Shown: positions 31,438 to 43,462 of the stretch, piece by piece
How positions within the stretch are numbered: position 1 is the first letter of the stretch
Layout: every line of letters begins with the position of its first letter
Assembly (NCBI GenBank): GCA_001599815.1
Contig: BCIA01000006.1
Span: 2,048,961 to 2,112,960, forward strand
Length of the DNA stretch: 64,000 nt
Reading direction: 5' to 3'
From: Furcasterigmium furcatum
Taxonomy: Eukaryota; Ascomycota; Sordariomycetes; Glomerellales; Plectosphaerellaceae
Notes under the pieces: model-generated
Seen by the model: only the letters and a program-made list of their open reading frames with translations
Told to the model about the DNA's origin: nothing
Databases searched by the model: none
Program-made: the position numbers and the translations under genes

Positions 31438-34150
31438 TGTGAAGAGACCCAGCAGGGTTCAGGAGACTCTCCGCTCAAGAGTTGAAACAGAATCAAATAC
31501 AAGTATGAGTTGCTGGAGATGAGACCGGATATCAGAGACACGCAGAGCGCACGCAAGACACGAGGTAACCTGAGAGAGCAGGGGTGAGGGCGGGAGAATA
31601 GTCCTATATGTATATCCACCAGGCTGGGCCGACTAGAGTCTGCTCAGAGCGGGAGGGATGTGCAGTCGAAGTACCTAAAGGATGGTGGGGATGTTCTATG
31701 AAAAGGTGCCATGCCCGCTGGTGGGAGGGCCCATGGGAGGACGAGAACGTGGTGGACGGGGTAAGTTCGCGTTCACATGCAGGGACGAGCTTGCTAGTCA
31801 GTCGATACTGGATGGTAAATGCAGCCCGGTTCTGCAGGTGTCGGGGCGGGCGAACCATGAACATGGTGGGCAGCAGGAGTCTGGCCAATGTGCGATCCAG
31901 TTGAGGCTTGGGCCAAGCGACGGCTGAGGTTGACGGGACAGGGGTAGGGCATGTGAGGTTCTAAATGAGTGTAGCGTCGGGGGTCGGGGAGGCAGCGGGA
32001 GACGCTAGGGGCCGTTAGTGCGCGGTGACGGCAGCAAGAGATCGTGGGCGACCAGGCTGCTGGTGCCGAGGAAGAGAGAGGGGGAGGTGGTTGCTGGTCG
32101 TGGCTCAGGACACTGTTGTGTGGTGGTGGTGGTGAGGGTTGAGAAGGGAGTTTGGGTGTGTTCGTATGTATGCGCACATGTGCGAGAAATCCTCACCACC
32201 ACTTCGGCATGATGATAGATGTCGACGGCGTCTCCAGAGTAAGACCGAATCTCGAACGACTTCGTCCAGAGCATGTAAGGAGTCCCCTGGTAGGACGTCC
32301 GTGACGTGGAAGATGAGAATAGAACCGAACCAGTGCTCAGTAGGGCTGACAGAGGAAACGACGTGCCTCCCACGCTGCTTGTGGGTCTCTTCTTGGGTCA
32401 GCCATTGGGGCCATCCCCTTCGGAGGTGCGACGGGTTCCCATGGGCTCGTCGGTGGCATGGCTGAGCCGTTTCCCCGAGGCTGCCGACTCGGATTGGCAG
32501 ATCGAGTCTCGGGATTGGACCGTTTGCGTGCGACGGCGTCTGCAACGGCTCGGCCGACAGGCACCCAAATGAGAGGTTATCAGTGTGGGTGGTCAACCTG
32601 AAGAAGGCTGAGCTCTCTGGCGGGCCGTTTCAATCATCATGGATCATTGACTTGACAGCAGTGGTGGGTGGGGGAGGGAAAATGCATCGAGGGCTCTCGG
32701 CTGGAAGCGACAGGAAACGACCGTGACCCTGGACGGCCCTATTCCTGTTCCGGATTAGCGTCTCCACCCAAGATGGCTCCTCCCGAGCGCTCGAGGCACA
32801 GCCAACGGCTTGGTCCGCAGGTTTCCAGGGGATGATTGGTCCGAGAACGACGCCATTTCGCTCTTTCAGCTGTCCTCCGGCCCCCAGCCCGGGTCAATCC
32901 TCATTTGGGGGCTACCTCGGTATCAACCTATCAGCAGGCTGGGAGGGAGATGATCTGACGATGTCTGTATCAATGTATGTACCTAGGGTACGTATGCACG
33001 TACGAGAATGCCTCAAGGCCGGATGGCCGAGGAAGAATTGCTGCAGCTATCCGCGACTTGACATGGATCGGGTTGGATATGATGGTGGTCGATTCATTCG
33101 CCTGAAGGTGCCAAACTGCCAGTGCAACGGCCGACGAAGCGTACGGATGGGCTTGCGATGTCCCAAGCCTCAGTCCAGCGCAGCATGTGGTAGAACACCA
33201 ACTCCAAGGAGCTGGTATGTCTCGGACGCCACCTTACTATCTCAGGACTCGAACTGATAGTCTCCCTTCCCCCTCGAATGTCCTGCATCACAGCCCCTGA
33301 ATAAGTACGACAAGAAGCTGGTAGCCAGCACTCATGGACCCCGTAAATAGGAAACCAGCTTCTCCGTTGCTCTGAACATCCCATCCTCGCACAACGTCCC
33401 CGAACCACTCTCATCGGAACCATAACGTAACACAAAGCCCACCCTCGACCACGGCCCCGTGTCAATGACACATAGTGCACCTCTCCAGACGTCCCGGGAA
33501 CCAACGACGTCAGACGAAAAGCAAATCCTGTCCCGACGGCGCGGTTACACCCAAGAGTTTATTCCTACCTCGCGTGCCACCGCCGCGCGAAACGTCCTTG
33601 ATATCAGGCCGACCTGACTCGTCCTGTTCCTGATTCCTGACGATGGCCCCGTCATCGCGAGGCTGACAAGGCAGCTTGGCCAATGGCTGGGCTGGGTAAC
33701 CACATAATACTGCTGTGACGTCCCAGGTAGATTCCATCTTGGTGTCGTTGCCGGGGAACGTGGACGAGCCCCTGAATCGTCGATTGCGCCTCGCACCATC
33801 TCCTGAAGATGACGTTGTCGCCCATGAAGCTGCAAGAGCTAGACGAAAGTCGATGCTCCGCCGTCATCCCATGCCCAAAACCCCTCTTTCCTACTCCCCC
33901 TGCGTCGGGCTGGCCGTCTGCCCCTGAACCACGCCAGGTCAGCCCGGATTCATCGACCACAAACAACATCATATCGCGAGACATCACGAGGCAATCTCCG
34001 GGTGAACTGTTCGTTGCAAATCGTGATTCGCTAAATCAAGTCATGCTATCCATGCGAGGTATCCCGTGCGCCCCAACGCCGTTGCATAACCAAACTTCCC
34101 ATCATCATCACCTCCATCATCCGCTTATCCGTCTCGTCGGCAGCAGCCCC
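31438..34150. other. 2.7-kb gene-free region upstream of the GMC-hydrolase gene
   Basis: It lies between two minus-strand genes, so it contains the GDH 3' UTR and a long promoter/leader for the GMC-hydrolase. ORFs in this span are short, overlapping on both strands, and of random-looking composition. An imperfect hairpin lies near 33227-33260. No RNA gene was recognised. Confidence 0.45.
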
Positions 34151-35655
34151 TTATAGGGACCACCAGTCGCCCTGGTCCTGCATGGCCTTGGCCACCTTGA
34201 CAAAGCCGGCAATGTTGCTTCCAGCCACCAGGCTGGGCAGCTCGCCGTCGGCGGTCTTGACGTACGCCTTGGCGGTCTCGACGCCGTTCTGGAAGACGTC
34301 CTTCATGATGGCCTTGAGCTTCTCGTCGACCTCCTCCGAGGTCCACGCCAGGCGCTGGCTGTTCTGCGCCATCTCAAGGCCGGACACGGCCACGCCGCCG
34401 CAGTTGGCAGCCTTGCCGGGGGCGTACCACACGGCCTGCTCGGCGCCCTTCTCCTTGCGCACGGCCTCGAACACGTCGATGGCCTCCTGCGTGCAGCCCA
34501 TGTTGGAGCCCTCGGCGACGGCGATGACGCCGTTGCGCACCAGCGCCTCGGCCTCCTCCTTGGACACCTCGTTCTGGGTCGCGCAGGGGAGGGCGACGTC
34601 GATCTTGCCGACGTGCGTCCAGGGGCGAGCGCCCTTGATGTACATGTACGCGCCCTTGTGGTCGAACTCGGTCAGGCTCTTGCGCTCGACCTTGAGGGCG
34701 GCGATGGCCTCGATCTCGGCGGGGGAGAAGGCGGCGTCGCCCTCGGCGACGAGGCAGCCCTGCGAGTCGGAGATGGAGACGACGGTGGCGCCGAGCTCGA
34801 TGCACTTGAGGGCGGCGTACTGGGCAACGTTGCCGGAGCCGGAGATGGCAACACGCTTGCCGGCGAAGGAGCCCTTGCCGGCGTAGCGCAGCATGTGGTC
34901 GACGTAGTAGACGACGCCGTAGCCGGTGGCCTCGGGGCGGATGAGGCTGCCTCCCCAGGTGAGGCCCTTGCCGGTCAGGACGCCCTCGAAGCGGTTCTGG
35001 GCCTGGCGGTAGGCGCCGAACATGAATCCGATCTCGCGGCCGGAAACGCCGATGTCTCCGGCAGGAACGTCGGTGTCGGCGCCGATGTGCCTGGCGAGCT
35101 GGCGCATGAAGGCGACGCAGAACCGGCGGATCTCACTGTCGCTCATCTCCTTGGGGTTGATGTCTGCACCACCCTTGCCGCCACCGACTGTAGAGAAGAG
35201 TTAGTCATGAATCCTATTTAACAAAACCGGTCCTGATGATGCATTTCAGGCGGACGTACTGTTCACTGCGAAATTATCAGCTTTCTGTTTTCATGAAAAA
35301 AGAGGCGCCAAGCCCAGGGGGAGGGCCACTTACAGCCGGTGAGGGCATTCTTGAAGATCTGCTCGAAGCCGAGGAACTTGAGGACGGACAGGTTGACGGA
35401 GGGGTGGAAGCGCAGGCCGCCCTTGTAGGGGCCGAGGGCCGAGTTGAACTGGACGCGGTAACCCCTGTTGACGCGGAGGTTGCCCTTGTCGTCCTCCCAG
35501 ACGACGCGGAACTGGATGACGCGCTCGGGGATGGAGGCGACCTCGAGAGCGGTGCGGTACTCGGGGTGCTGCTGGAAGAGGGAGCTGTTCTCCAGGGTGC
35601 TGACGAGCTCGTTGTAGGCCTGAGCGAACTCGGGCTCGGTGGGGAGGTGAGACAT
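34151..35655 (-). CDS. NADP-specific glutamate dehydrogenase
   Basis: Three exons: 35655-35334, a 6-nt microexon 35265-35260, and 35187-34151; 454 aa, the usual fungal NADP-GDH length. The microexon (TGAACA) sits between introns of 68 and 72 nt and rebuilds NALTGLNIGGGKGGADINPK; without it the conserved loop is broken. Substrate-binding PYKGGLRFHPSV, the catalytic-lysine loop GGGKGG, PAGDIGVSGREIGF and the dinucleotide fold ISGSGNVAQYAA are all present. It makes glutamate from 2-oxoglutarate and ammonium with NADPH in the cytosol, the main ammonium-assimilation step. Fungal orthologues (N. crassa am, A. nidulans gdhA) are nitrogen-regulated; HGATAR motifs lie near the start here. Confidence 0.95.
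35260..35265 (-). other. 6-nt microexon of the glutamate dehydrogenase gene
   Basis: Minus-strand sequence TTTCGCAG|TGAACA|GTACGTCC gives perfect AG and GT borders. It contributes the last two bases of a Leu codon, an Asn codon and the first base of an Ile codon, exactly what the conserved GDH loop needs. Confidence 0.85.
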
Positions 35656-38296
35656 GATAAGAGGTCGTGGGTGGTTGGCTGGACGGGTTTGTGATATCGT
35701 TCAACTCTCAGCCACAAGCGCTCACTAGACAGGTGATGGACTGATAGGGGCGTTCTGGGCGTTCTGATACTGCAGATAGATATGGGCGAGCTAGGGGAAA
35801 GTTACTTGGTCAACGGGAAAAAGTGATGAGGGAAGATTCAGGACCAGGTCGAGCCGAGGGTGGGAGGAGAGAGGGCGGTCTTATATGGCCGGACGAGACG
35901 AGACGGACGGGGTGGGATGACTAGTGTGAGTGAATAATAAGGGGCAAACAGCTGCTTGATTCACCGACCACCGTCCACCCAGATGAAATCGACGGATAGA
36001 TAGTGCGTAGCAGCTGCCTAGTGCCCGTGGGAGGCCGGACGGGGGGTAGGAGAGCCCGGTGCAGGCTTGTGGTGGTTCAGTTACTTCCGTTCCCGGCGCG
36101 GGGCATTTTGTCGTCGCATTCCCGCGCCGCCTCGAAACACCATCACCTTCGCTTCACCTTCACCTGGCGGCCACACCGAAAGCCGGATGCTGGTCTCGCT
36201 TTGGGGCGAATTAACACTGGCACTTGTCGACAGACTTGATGATTTTGACCTGGTCACTTCCGAGTTATCGTACTGGCAGCTCGACTTGACCATCGCACTG
36301 TCTGTCGCACTCGATGAACATCCCTGGATCAGCACTGGCCTCAACGACCTGGCCGATCCTCCTCTTGTCCGTCGGCTCGCGTGCCCATCCCGGAGTGGCG
36401 CGACGGCAGAACTCCCCGAAACAACACACATGCTAGCTCCCAATACACTGCGAAGAACGGAGGGACCGTATCCGCCTCTCGGGTCGTCGCAGAGACGGGG
36501 ATGGATGGAGGGAGGGAGGGAGGGATCGAGGCGGGATGAGACGAGCTCATTCGATATGCATTACCTCTCGGCGGTGGTCAGGATAACCAGGCTTGTCAAT
36601 CAGAGAACCACAGGCGGCTCGACGGGTGGTCGTCCAATGGTGAGGGCCTGCCAATGTCGTCGACAAATGCCCGCGACTAAACCAGGAGCTTTTGTGACGT
36701 ACGAGAAACTCGGCTGCCCAGGCGTCGCCTCGATATCCAGGTCAGGGTCCCGTGGATCTGGGCAGCGCCGCCACGCCGAACATGCGCGGATGAGCGACTT
36801 TGTTGCAGAGCACGGAGCAGCGAAGATCCACGAGTCAATTCTCCATCGCCCGTTGCTTCTCCCGCCGCCGCTAGGCCCATCGGCCTTGTCGTTGACGTCG
36901 CCTGCGATCACGGAGACGGCGACGACGGAGGACTAACGGCAAACTAGAGCAGCGCGGAATGGCCGGGCTGCGTCCACCGAGCTGCGTTCACGTTTCGTTG
37001 CCCGGAAAATATGTCATGAGACCGTAGGGCCGAGTCATACTATGATTTGCCACTTTGTCGCCTGTCATCGAGCGAACATGAGATTGCCGTCACCTGATGC
37101 CATATTACCCCAAGCTCTGCCGTTCCCAAGACGCATTTCATGTTTCCATCCATGAATGGGTGTCCTGCCCCAGAACATGGAGTCAACCTGGCGGGAAACA
37201 CCAAGGCACTGACGCACGTTGAAGCCCACAAACCCACAGGGGCTGCAGGGTCCTCCGACAGCGCCCGCCCCCTACTGGCCAGCGCCGTCCAGCGCTTCGG
37301 GCTCGGCCGAGTGCCGACATCGGATTTCCTCCCGCCGGGTCCCCCAAAAGCCCAAACCTCCACCATAACCCGCAGAATTCATCTCCTCGAGGACTGCCAT
37401 CCCTGCCCCCAAGCCCGGATGGAGCAGCTGCACACATGCCTCCCGCAGTAGCCTCCGCCAAACCACCGCCTCCCGTCCACATCCTCTTAGCTACAACTTA
37501 GCTGAACCTCTTACGCTCCCTCTTGACCGCCCAACCACCGCCCAACGATAAGACTTGGCAGCCCTGCTCCATCTGCTCAGAACATCTCCCCTGCGTTCTT
37601 ACCTCCAGCACACTGCCAATGTTCATGCCGGGATATTCTCGTCCCCTTCATCTCACATGGCAGAAAAAGACTCAAGACACTGTTGCTTCTTCCTCCGTCT
37701 CCAGCACAGCTCTTGTCCGAGAATACGGGGCCTGCCGTGAATATCCGATGCTCGGTCTCCGAGCGCCATCCCCATCGTCGCGCGGTAAGCGTTCATGCCT
37801 AAAGTGAGAAGCATCCCACTCCAGGTGGTTTTGGCATAGAGACCCATATTGCCAAAAACAGACATGTGCAATGCTATGAGCTTGTGAGGTCCTTCTCAAT
37901 GTCGTGTTCCCAAGTTTCTCGCACAGGAAAGTGTCATGCTCCCACTTCTCCCCATGTTTGTCTATCACTTGGACATCTCAGCCCAGTCCGTGTACCGGTA
38001 GACGCTGGCCTGTTTGGCTACAGAGTATCAACGGATCCCGTCAGAGTGATGACGGGTCAGAACTAGGGTGTGAGGTTCACATTTTATTTTTCCATATTTA
38101 CGAGTGTTTGGGAAATACGGAGGAGAGCTACCTCTTGTGACGTTTTCCCGGGAGAGAACTTTTTCCTTCAGACCTCTGGGTTTCCTTTCCTGGGTTGACT
38201 CCCTTGACAGAATTCTGTGAAGTGATTGCGAGTGAGCTTGAGAAATGACCCGGGTTCGTTTGGAATGATGACAGAGTCTGTATTTCAACCTATGCT
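35656..38296. promoter_or_regulatory. 2.6-kb region: GDH promoter and Gyp7 3' flank
   Basis: The GDH promoter is at the low-coordinate end, with GATA-type motifs TGATAA (35655-35660), TGATAG (35743-35748) and AGATAG (35774-35779, 35997-36002) matching the AreA/NIT2 consensus HGATAR. Further out there is a GGGA-repeat stretch (about 36505-36530). An 870-nt ORF (36067-36936) has random composition and is not called. No other gene was seen. Confidence 0.5.
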
Positions 38297-40965
38297 CTAT
38301 CGCCCCTCCGCCTTCACAGCCGACCTCGGCAGAACTTCCACCTTGCGGCTCAAGAGTGCCCTCAGCTCAGGCGTGATCACCCTGAGCACTTCCTCTTCCT
38401 TATTATCCTTCTTCGCGGGTTCCTTCCCCTTATTTACCGCTCCTTCCTGCGGTCTAGGGCCAGCTGAACCCTCGGCCTGTTCCGCAGTATCGGCATTCTC
38501 TGGCCGCACTCTGGCAGGCTCAGGGCTCTGCAGTGGCCGCGGAGCCGGGAAGTTATGCTTCTTGTCAATCGTCTCTACCAGCCGCTGGAAACGCCGGAAC
38601 AGCGACTCTGCTCTGATCAAGGTCGATTCGAGGTCCATGGTGTTGGAGAGCTCGTTCACTGCAACAAAATGTCAGTTACCCGCGCCCTCAGAGTGGCACA
38701 CTAGCACGACTTACCATATTTGAGGACCTCGTCGAAATGCTTAAGATGCGTCATGATAACGTCTCTGTGCTTCTCTAAAATCGCGAGCGCCACGAACAAG
38801 TGGAAGCTGCTGCTCAGGTAGTCGGTCCAGAGGACCTCCCAGAGGTGCAGCACGTCCATCCATGCGAACTCACGCTTATACCACACAAGCAGCATCCGGA
38901 AGAAGAAGAAAAAGTTGGTGCTGTCCGCTGACTCGAGGTGCTTGTACAGCTTCGGGTCCATAAATTGGACCAGCTGGTCGAGCGCAAGCAATTGGGCGCG
39001 CATACCGGACTGATCCCGCAGGAAGTTTCGTTCCATGCGATCCATGAACTTCTGGAACCCCCAGAAAGCAACCGCGTCGTCCTGCATCACGGCGTAGATG
39101 GGGGCCAGAAGGTCAGACATGCCTTGGACATAGCCCAAGTCCTTGTTGTACTCGTTGTAGGTGAGTAGCATGTCCTTGAGCTGCTCCAAATGCACATTGG
39201 TGCCCACCTCTGCGAAGGGTGAGTCGGGATCTGGGTGAGGCGTATCTTCTCCGGCAAAGATGGGCACGTTCCGGTCTGTACGATGTACATCCTTTTCTGC
39301 AATGAAGAGTTAGCACATGTAAGTTCCAACCCATGACTTGTGATACTCACCAATACGGCCTCGTTGCTCTCGCCACCACTCCCCCTCATCACCTTCACCG
39401 CCCAGATCTATAAGGCGCTCCCACCAGGCGGCCTTGAGTTTCACAAACTCGTCTCGCAGTGAGGAGACATGGGCCTTGCGGTCATCCTCGGTGCTGTACC
39501 AGTCGTACACCCCGAGCAGGAAAAGCCATGCTTCTTTACGCACGCCGTCATCGGGATCGAGTCCCCCGTGGAAGACCCTCTCCTTTACTTCGTCAATGGT
39601 AACAGAGAGTCTGCCAGTCCGGGGGTCGAAGAACGTCTTCCACTCTTTCATGGTGACTGGCTTTCTCTTTTCCTCGATGGACATGGTGCTGCTGCCATCC
39701 AGAAGCTCGAACTCGCCGACGTCGGTGTCCTCGAGCTCTAGGACGTCCTTAGCCGTCCAGATCCTCTGACGCCGGTCGCGGTCACCCTGTTCAGCGATGC
39801 CCATGGCCCAGCGTGCCAAGTATATTCTGGCACTGTCGAACTCCTCCTGGATCGTCTGCACTTCCGGGTTCCGCATGAGCCTCCTCACCTGGGGAGGCAT
39901 ATTGGGGTTCTGGAGGGCGTCCTGAGCCGCGCGACGTGTCATGGTCGTGACCTTGCTGAACTTCTCCATGATGTTCCAGCCCGTCTCCTTGACAAATTTG
40001 ACGAAGGGGTCCATCTGAGCGTCCTTGCTTGGGCCAGCTCCGCCGACACCACTGTCCGAGCGGCCGATCTGTGAGCGGCTTGATGTGAGCTTGCCCCCGA
40101 ACGCCTCGCTGTCTTCCTTGGTCGGCTCGACTAGGTAGATGTTTGGCTCGGCCTCAGACCTCTCGATCTGGACGTATCGCCTCAACCAACGAAGCACCTC
40201 GTCTCCGCCCCAAAACATCTCGCCCTTGTCGCCGAAAGGGTCGAAATTGTCGCGAGCACGCTGTTTCCGCTTAAGAATCGTGCTCTGGCACTCATTGTCG
40301 TGGAAGAAGAGAGCGGGGAAGCTGTCGCCGGCTCTGGAATTGATAATGACGGAGCCATACCACCAGCCCAGGCTGGGTGGCCTGACAAGGAGAGAGTAGA
40401 CGGCATTGACGGGGATGGCGAAAGCGTACGAGCCTATTGAGCCCCGGTGTGTTGTGACGGTCGGCGGGGGAGGTACGAGATAGGACTGCTTCGGGGGAGA
40501 CTCGCCATCGCTGAGATCTACTTTGACGTATATGCTCTCTGTATCACCGAGAGACGACTCGGGGAGCCATGCCAAGAGGAGGTCGGAGGAGGCAGGGGAG
40601 TCCTTCTCGCGGGATGACGAGGAGGTAGGGCGGCCATCTCGGGGTCCTTTCTGCTGCAGCAAGGCGATGTAGCCGGCTATGTTGTCCTTGGCCGAAGGGG
40701 TTGGGTGGACGTAGACCTGAAGGGGAGAGTCAGCTCAGCTTGGATGGGCGATGCACGAGTGCAGCGCGGGTCTGCTTGGCATGGGGAGACGACGCACCTT
40801 GCTTTTCGAGAAGAGCAGCTTGACCCCTCGGCCAGTCTCCGTATGCGTAATCGTGTTGTATTCACCCTCCTCGTCGTCGCTGAGGGCGTAAAAGCTGTCG
40901 GACGGGGATGCTGATCGCTTGGGCGGCGGGGCGTCGCCCGAGGCGGGGTTGCCATCTGATGTCAT
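38297..40965 (-). CDS. GYP7: TBC-domain Rab GTPase-activating protein, Gyp7 type
   Basis: Four exons: 40965-40798, 40716-39351, 39296-38715 and 38658-38297; 825 aa. The N-terminal region (about 45-350) is the Gyp7-type domain (GVKLLFSKSK, then VYVHPTPSAKDNIAGYIAL). The TBC domain (about 395-715) has both catalytic fingers: the Arg finger in RIEKDVHRTDR (about 510-520) formed across the exon 2/3 junction, and the Gln finger in YVQGMSD (about 567). A charged C-terminal tail ends in a low-complexity Lys/Glu region. Gyp7 inactivates Ypt7/Rab7 at the vacuole. All four junctions keep frame and restore conserved sequence. Confidence 0.92.
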
Positions 40966-41953
40966 CGTGAAGCCCTAGCAATACGGACGCTGATTCGGGG
41001 TCGTACGAGCTGCGAGGAAAGTGAACAGGGCCTCGGAGATATGCCGCGGAGACAGCGTCGGGGTCAAGAAGAGTAGGATCCGGACCGCATGGTGCACGCG
41101 AGGGTTGGCAGAGGGAGGCTGAGCTGTGGGTTGAGGGAGAATGGTGATGGACGAGTGATGATGATGACCAGCGACGGCAGGCGGAGAGGTCATCCGGCGC
41201 ATGCGAATCTTAGTACTAGTCGCACCTGCTTTTGCTTCGAGGCTGCCTGCCGCTTTGGTGGGGTGCCTAAAAGCGTGCGCAAGTCTTTCGCCTCAAAAGC
41301 CTCCCGACCTTGACGCTCGCCACGCAAGCTGCCGCGTTACCCATGTCGACGATTCTCATGGCTTGCATCGGTGGTAGCAGGTCGTGTTCAAGCGGCATCA
41401 GATCTCGAGCCCACCGTGCATCCCTCGTTCAAGAGAGCCATTCTAATCCTCGAAATCCATGGGTACAGTACAACACACAGGCCCACCCGGAGCCGGAGGT
41501 ACCCATATTTCTCGGCGGTCATCCGGACGGATGCAGCATGACAGCAAGTGGATGAACGCACCACCTCAATCGATACTGGGAAGAGACGGGCGTTAATAGG
41601 TCGACAAAGGAAGAAAGAAAGAAAGTCACCTCCTGTCGATACGCCTGTCGTCAGGAATATAGCTTCAACTACACTCGTCTACTGGAAATACAAGAAACAA
41701 ACATCCACAAACATCACGAAAGTTGTCTCCTCGAAGGCACAGCACAGCACTGGAGAATGTTCGCCTGTTTCCTAGGTCGGTGTATACAGATATAGAACCC
41801 CAAGAGCACCCGCAATCTTCGAGGCGAGTTGTGCGCCGGTATCTACACAGACGCTCGTGGCCTGTGTAAAGACGCCAAAGTTCCCGTGCTGCTCATATTA
41901 TCAAAGTCGGCGTGCTCCTCCGGTGCAGGCGCATCGTCGCTCTGCTGCTTTCC
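40966..41953. other. intergenic region between Gyp7 and Mso1 genes
   Basis: About 1 kb holding the Gyp7 promoter and the Mso1 3' flank. It includes a short GAAA tandem (about 41610-41627). The segment 41840-41950 on the minus strand stays open in the Mso1 frame beyond its stop. No separate gene was seen. Confidence 0.45.
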
Positions 41954-42826
41954 TTACCGAAGCCTGGGGCCACTGGGCAGCCCTCCCCTCCTTGGTCCGC
42001 TAGGAAGGCCAACCGGCCTGCCGCCACCTCCAGCACCACCCCCGCCGCCGGAGAAGTTCGAGAATTCATCGTCGGCATTTGCCCATGGTGCGTTCGCTCC
42101 CACGAAGGGCCGGCCGCCGCCGCCGCCACCACCACCTCCGCCACCTCCCCTTGCCCCCGAGTCGTACATCCCACCCGGCGCAAACCTGTCCTCATAGTCG
42201 CCACTGCCTCCCCCTCCACCTGAAGCAGGCGGTTGGAAAGGTCCCTGCCCAGTGGCACCCGGGCTCACAGTCCTCGACCCGCCCCAGAGCCTCTGCTTCA
42301 GCCTGTTCTGCGCGGTACCTCCCCCTTGCGCAGGAGCAGCGCCGGCGTCCCTTCCATAGGGGCTGCTCGACTGATAACTGCCAGCCCTCTGCGCCGCGGG
42401 TCGCCCCTGGTCGCCACCCCCTTGCTGTGCGAACGGGCTCAGCCTTGCTCCGGCCTGCTGCGCGCCGGCCCGTCCCTGCCGCAGGCTCTGCGGCGTCTCT
42501 TGCCTCTGTGTCTGGGCATTGTTATCCCACAGCGAGCTCAGCGACCCCGCCGGCGCCCCCTGCTGCTGCTGTTGCCCCATGCCGCCATATCGGGAGCCGG
42601 CCTGCGGCTGGACGAGGACGGGGGTCACGGGTGGCGCGGCCTTGGGGTCGGGCGGCAGCCATCCGGGTAATGGGAGGCCCTTTTCGTTGTAGTGTTGCCT
42701 CAGCACGCGGCAGACGTGTGTGTCGTCCTCGGTGTCGCCATCGTTCTCGGCCTGGAACACGCGGGATTGGAAGTTGCTGATGGAGGAGGTGGTTTTGGTG
42801 AGGATGTTCGAGTACCACGTGGACAT
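41954..42826 (-). CDS. MSO1: Mso1-like Sec1-binding protein
   Basis: Single exon, 290 aa from the Met at 42826 (an upstream in-frame Met at 42865 would add 13 residues). The N-terminus (WYSNILTKTTSSISNFQSR...ENDGDTEDDTHVCRVLR, then GLPLPGWLPPDP) is the Mso1 Sec1-binding domain, recognised with good confidence. The remainder is low-complexity: a Gln run (QQQQQ), then long Gly runs near the C-terminus. Mso1 binds Sec1/Munc18 and promotes SNARE-dependent exocytosis at the plasma membrane. The stop at 41954 is followed in frame by 38 further sense codons with an acidic, protein-like reading (SDDAPAPEEHADFDN), and GTAAGG at the stop is a possible splice donor, so the C-terminus is uncertain. Confidence 0.85.
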   Translation of the reverse strand: MSTWYSNILTKTTSSISNFQSRVFQAENDGDTEDDTHVCRVLRQHYNEKGLPLPGWLPPDPKAAPPVTPVLVQPQAGSRYGGMGQQQQQGAPAGSLSSLWDNNAQTQRQETPQSLRQGRAGAQQAGARLSPFAQQGGGDQGRPAAQRAGSYQSSSPYGRDAGAAPAQGGGTAQNRLKQRLWGGSRTVSPGATGQGPFQPPASGGGGGSGDYEDRFAPGGMYDSGARGGGGGGGGGGGGRPFVGANAPWANADDEFSNFSGGGGGAGGGGRPVGLPSGPRRGGLPSGPRLR

Positions 42827-43462
42827 GGTGGCGTCGTTTGCCCGCGGGACCACCTGCGCGGGCACCAGGGCTCGGTCGCGTGTGGAAGCAGGCGGTTTGG
42901 CGGAGGAGGGTAGCTGGAAAAGGAGGGGTATTCAGCAGAGTCGCTCGGAGACGGGGTCGTTGCTCCTTTTGATGTCGGCCTCGGCAGGAGATATATGTGT
43001 GTAGCGGTATGAATAGTGCAAAGGCTTCTCAGCATGAATGAAGCCTTTGGTCGAGGATGTGCTTAGTCGGGCGCTTGGTGGTGATGTTTCAAGTTGGAGT
43101 TGGAGTGTCGAAGCAAGAGTGGGTTTAGTTTGAGAGGCGGAGAGCCGGTCGATTCCAACCTGACTTGACCTGCAAGTCAGGTCTCTGCACTGTGACGGGA
43201 AGTGGGTGGTGGGCTTGAGGTATGAGTGGGGCTGCTGCCCATCTTGGAAGTCTCGTTCCGTCTCGGAAAAGACAACATTCAAGCTGCCTTGCAATCGAGA
43301 TTCACGTCACTCACTGTATGCAATGGGGAATCTGAAGCATAGCTCAATGCCAAGGGGTATCTTGCTTTTTGTTCTGCCCGTGACCGTCCCAAACAAAGAA
43401 GAGTACATTTTCAACTCCAGGGCAGCACGTGCCGCATCCAACCAGCCAGAGTCTGGTTTTGT
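42827..43462. other. intergenic region, Mso1 promoter / Mak16 3' flank
   Basis: 636 bp between two minus-strand genes. No coding-like ORF or RNA gene was seen; the segment just upstream of Mso1 reads like a CT-rich leader on the minus strand. Confidence 0.45.

Noticed and set aside
33225..33262. tRNA T-arm-like sequence (TTCGAGTC) on the minus strand
   Set aside because: The flanks form an imperfect simple hairpin and there is no acceptor stem, D-arm or anticodon arm at the right distances.
36067..36936. 870-nt plus-strand ORF (289 codons) upstream of the GDH gene
   Set aside because: Composition is random-looking (Arg/Ser/Pro-rich, no domain-like blocks), it overlaps ORFs on the other strand, and it includes the GGGA-repeat stretch; a chance open frame in GC-rich DNA.
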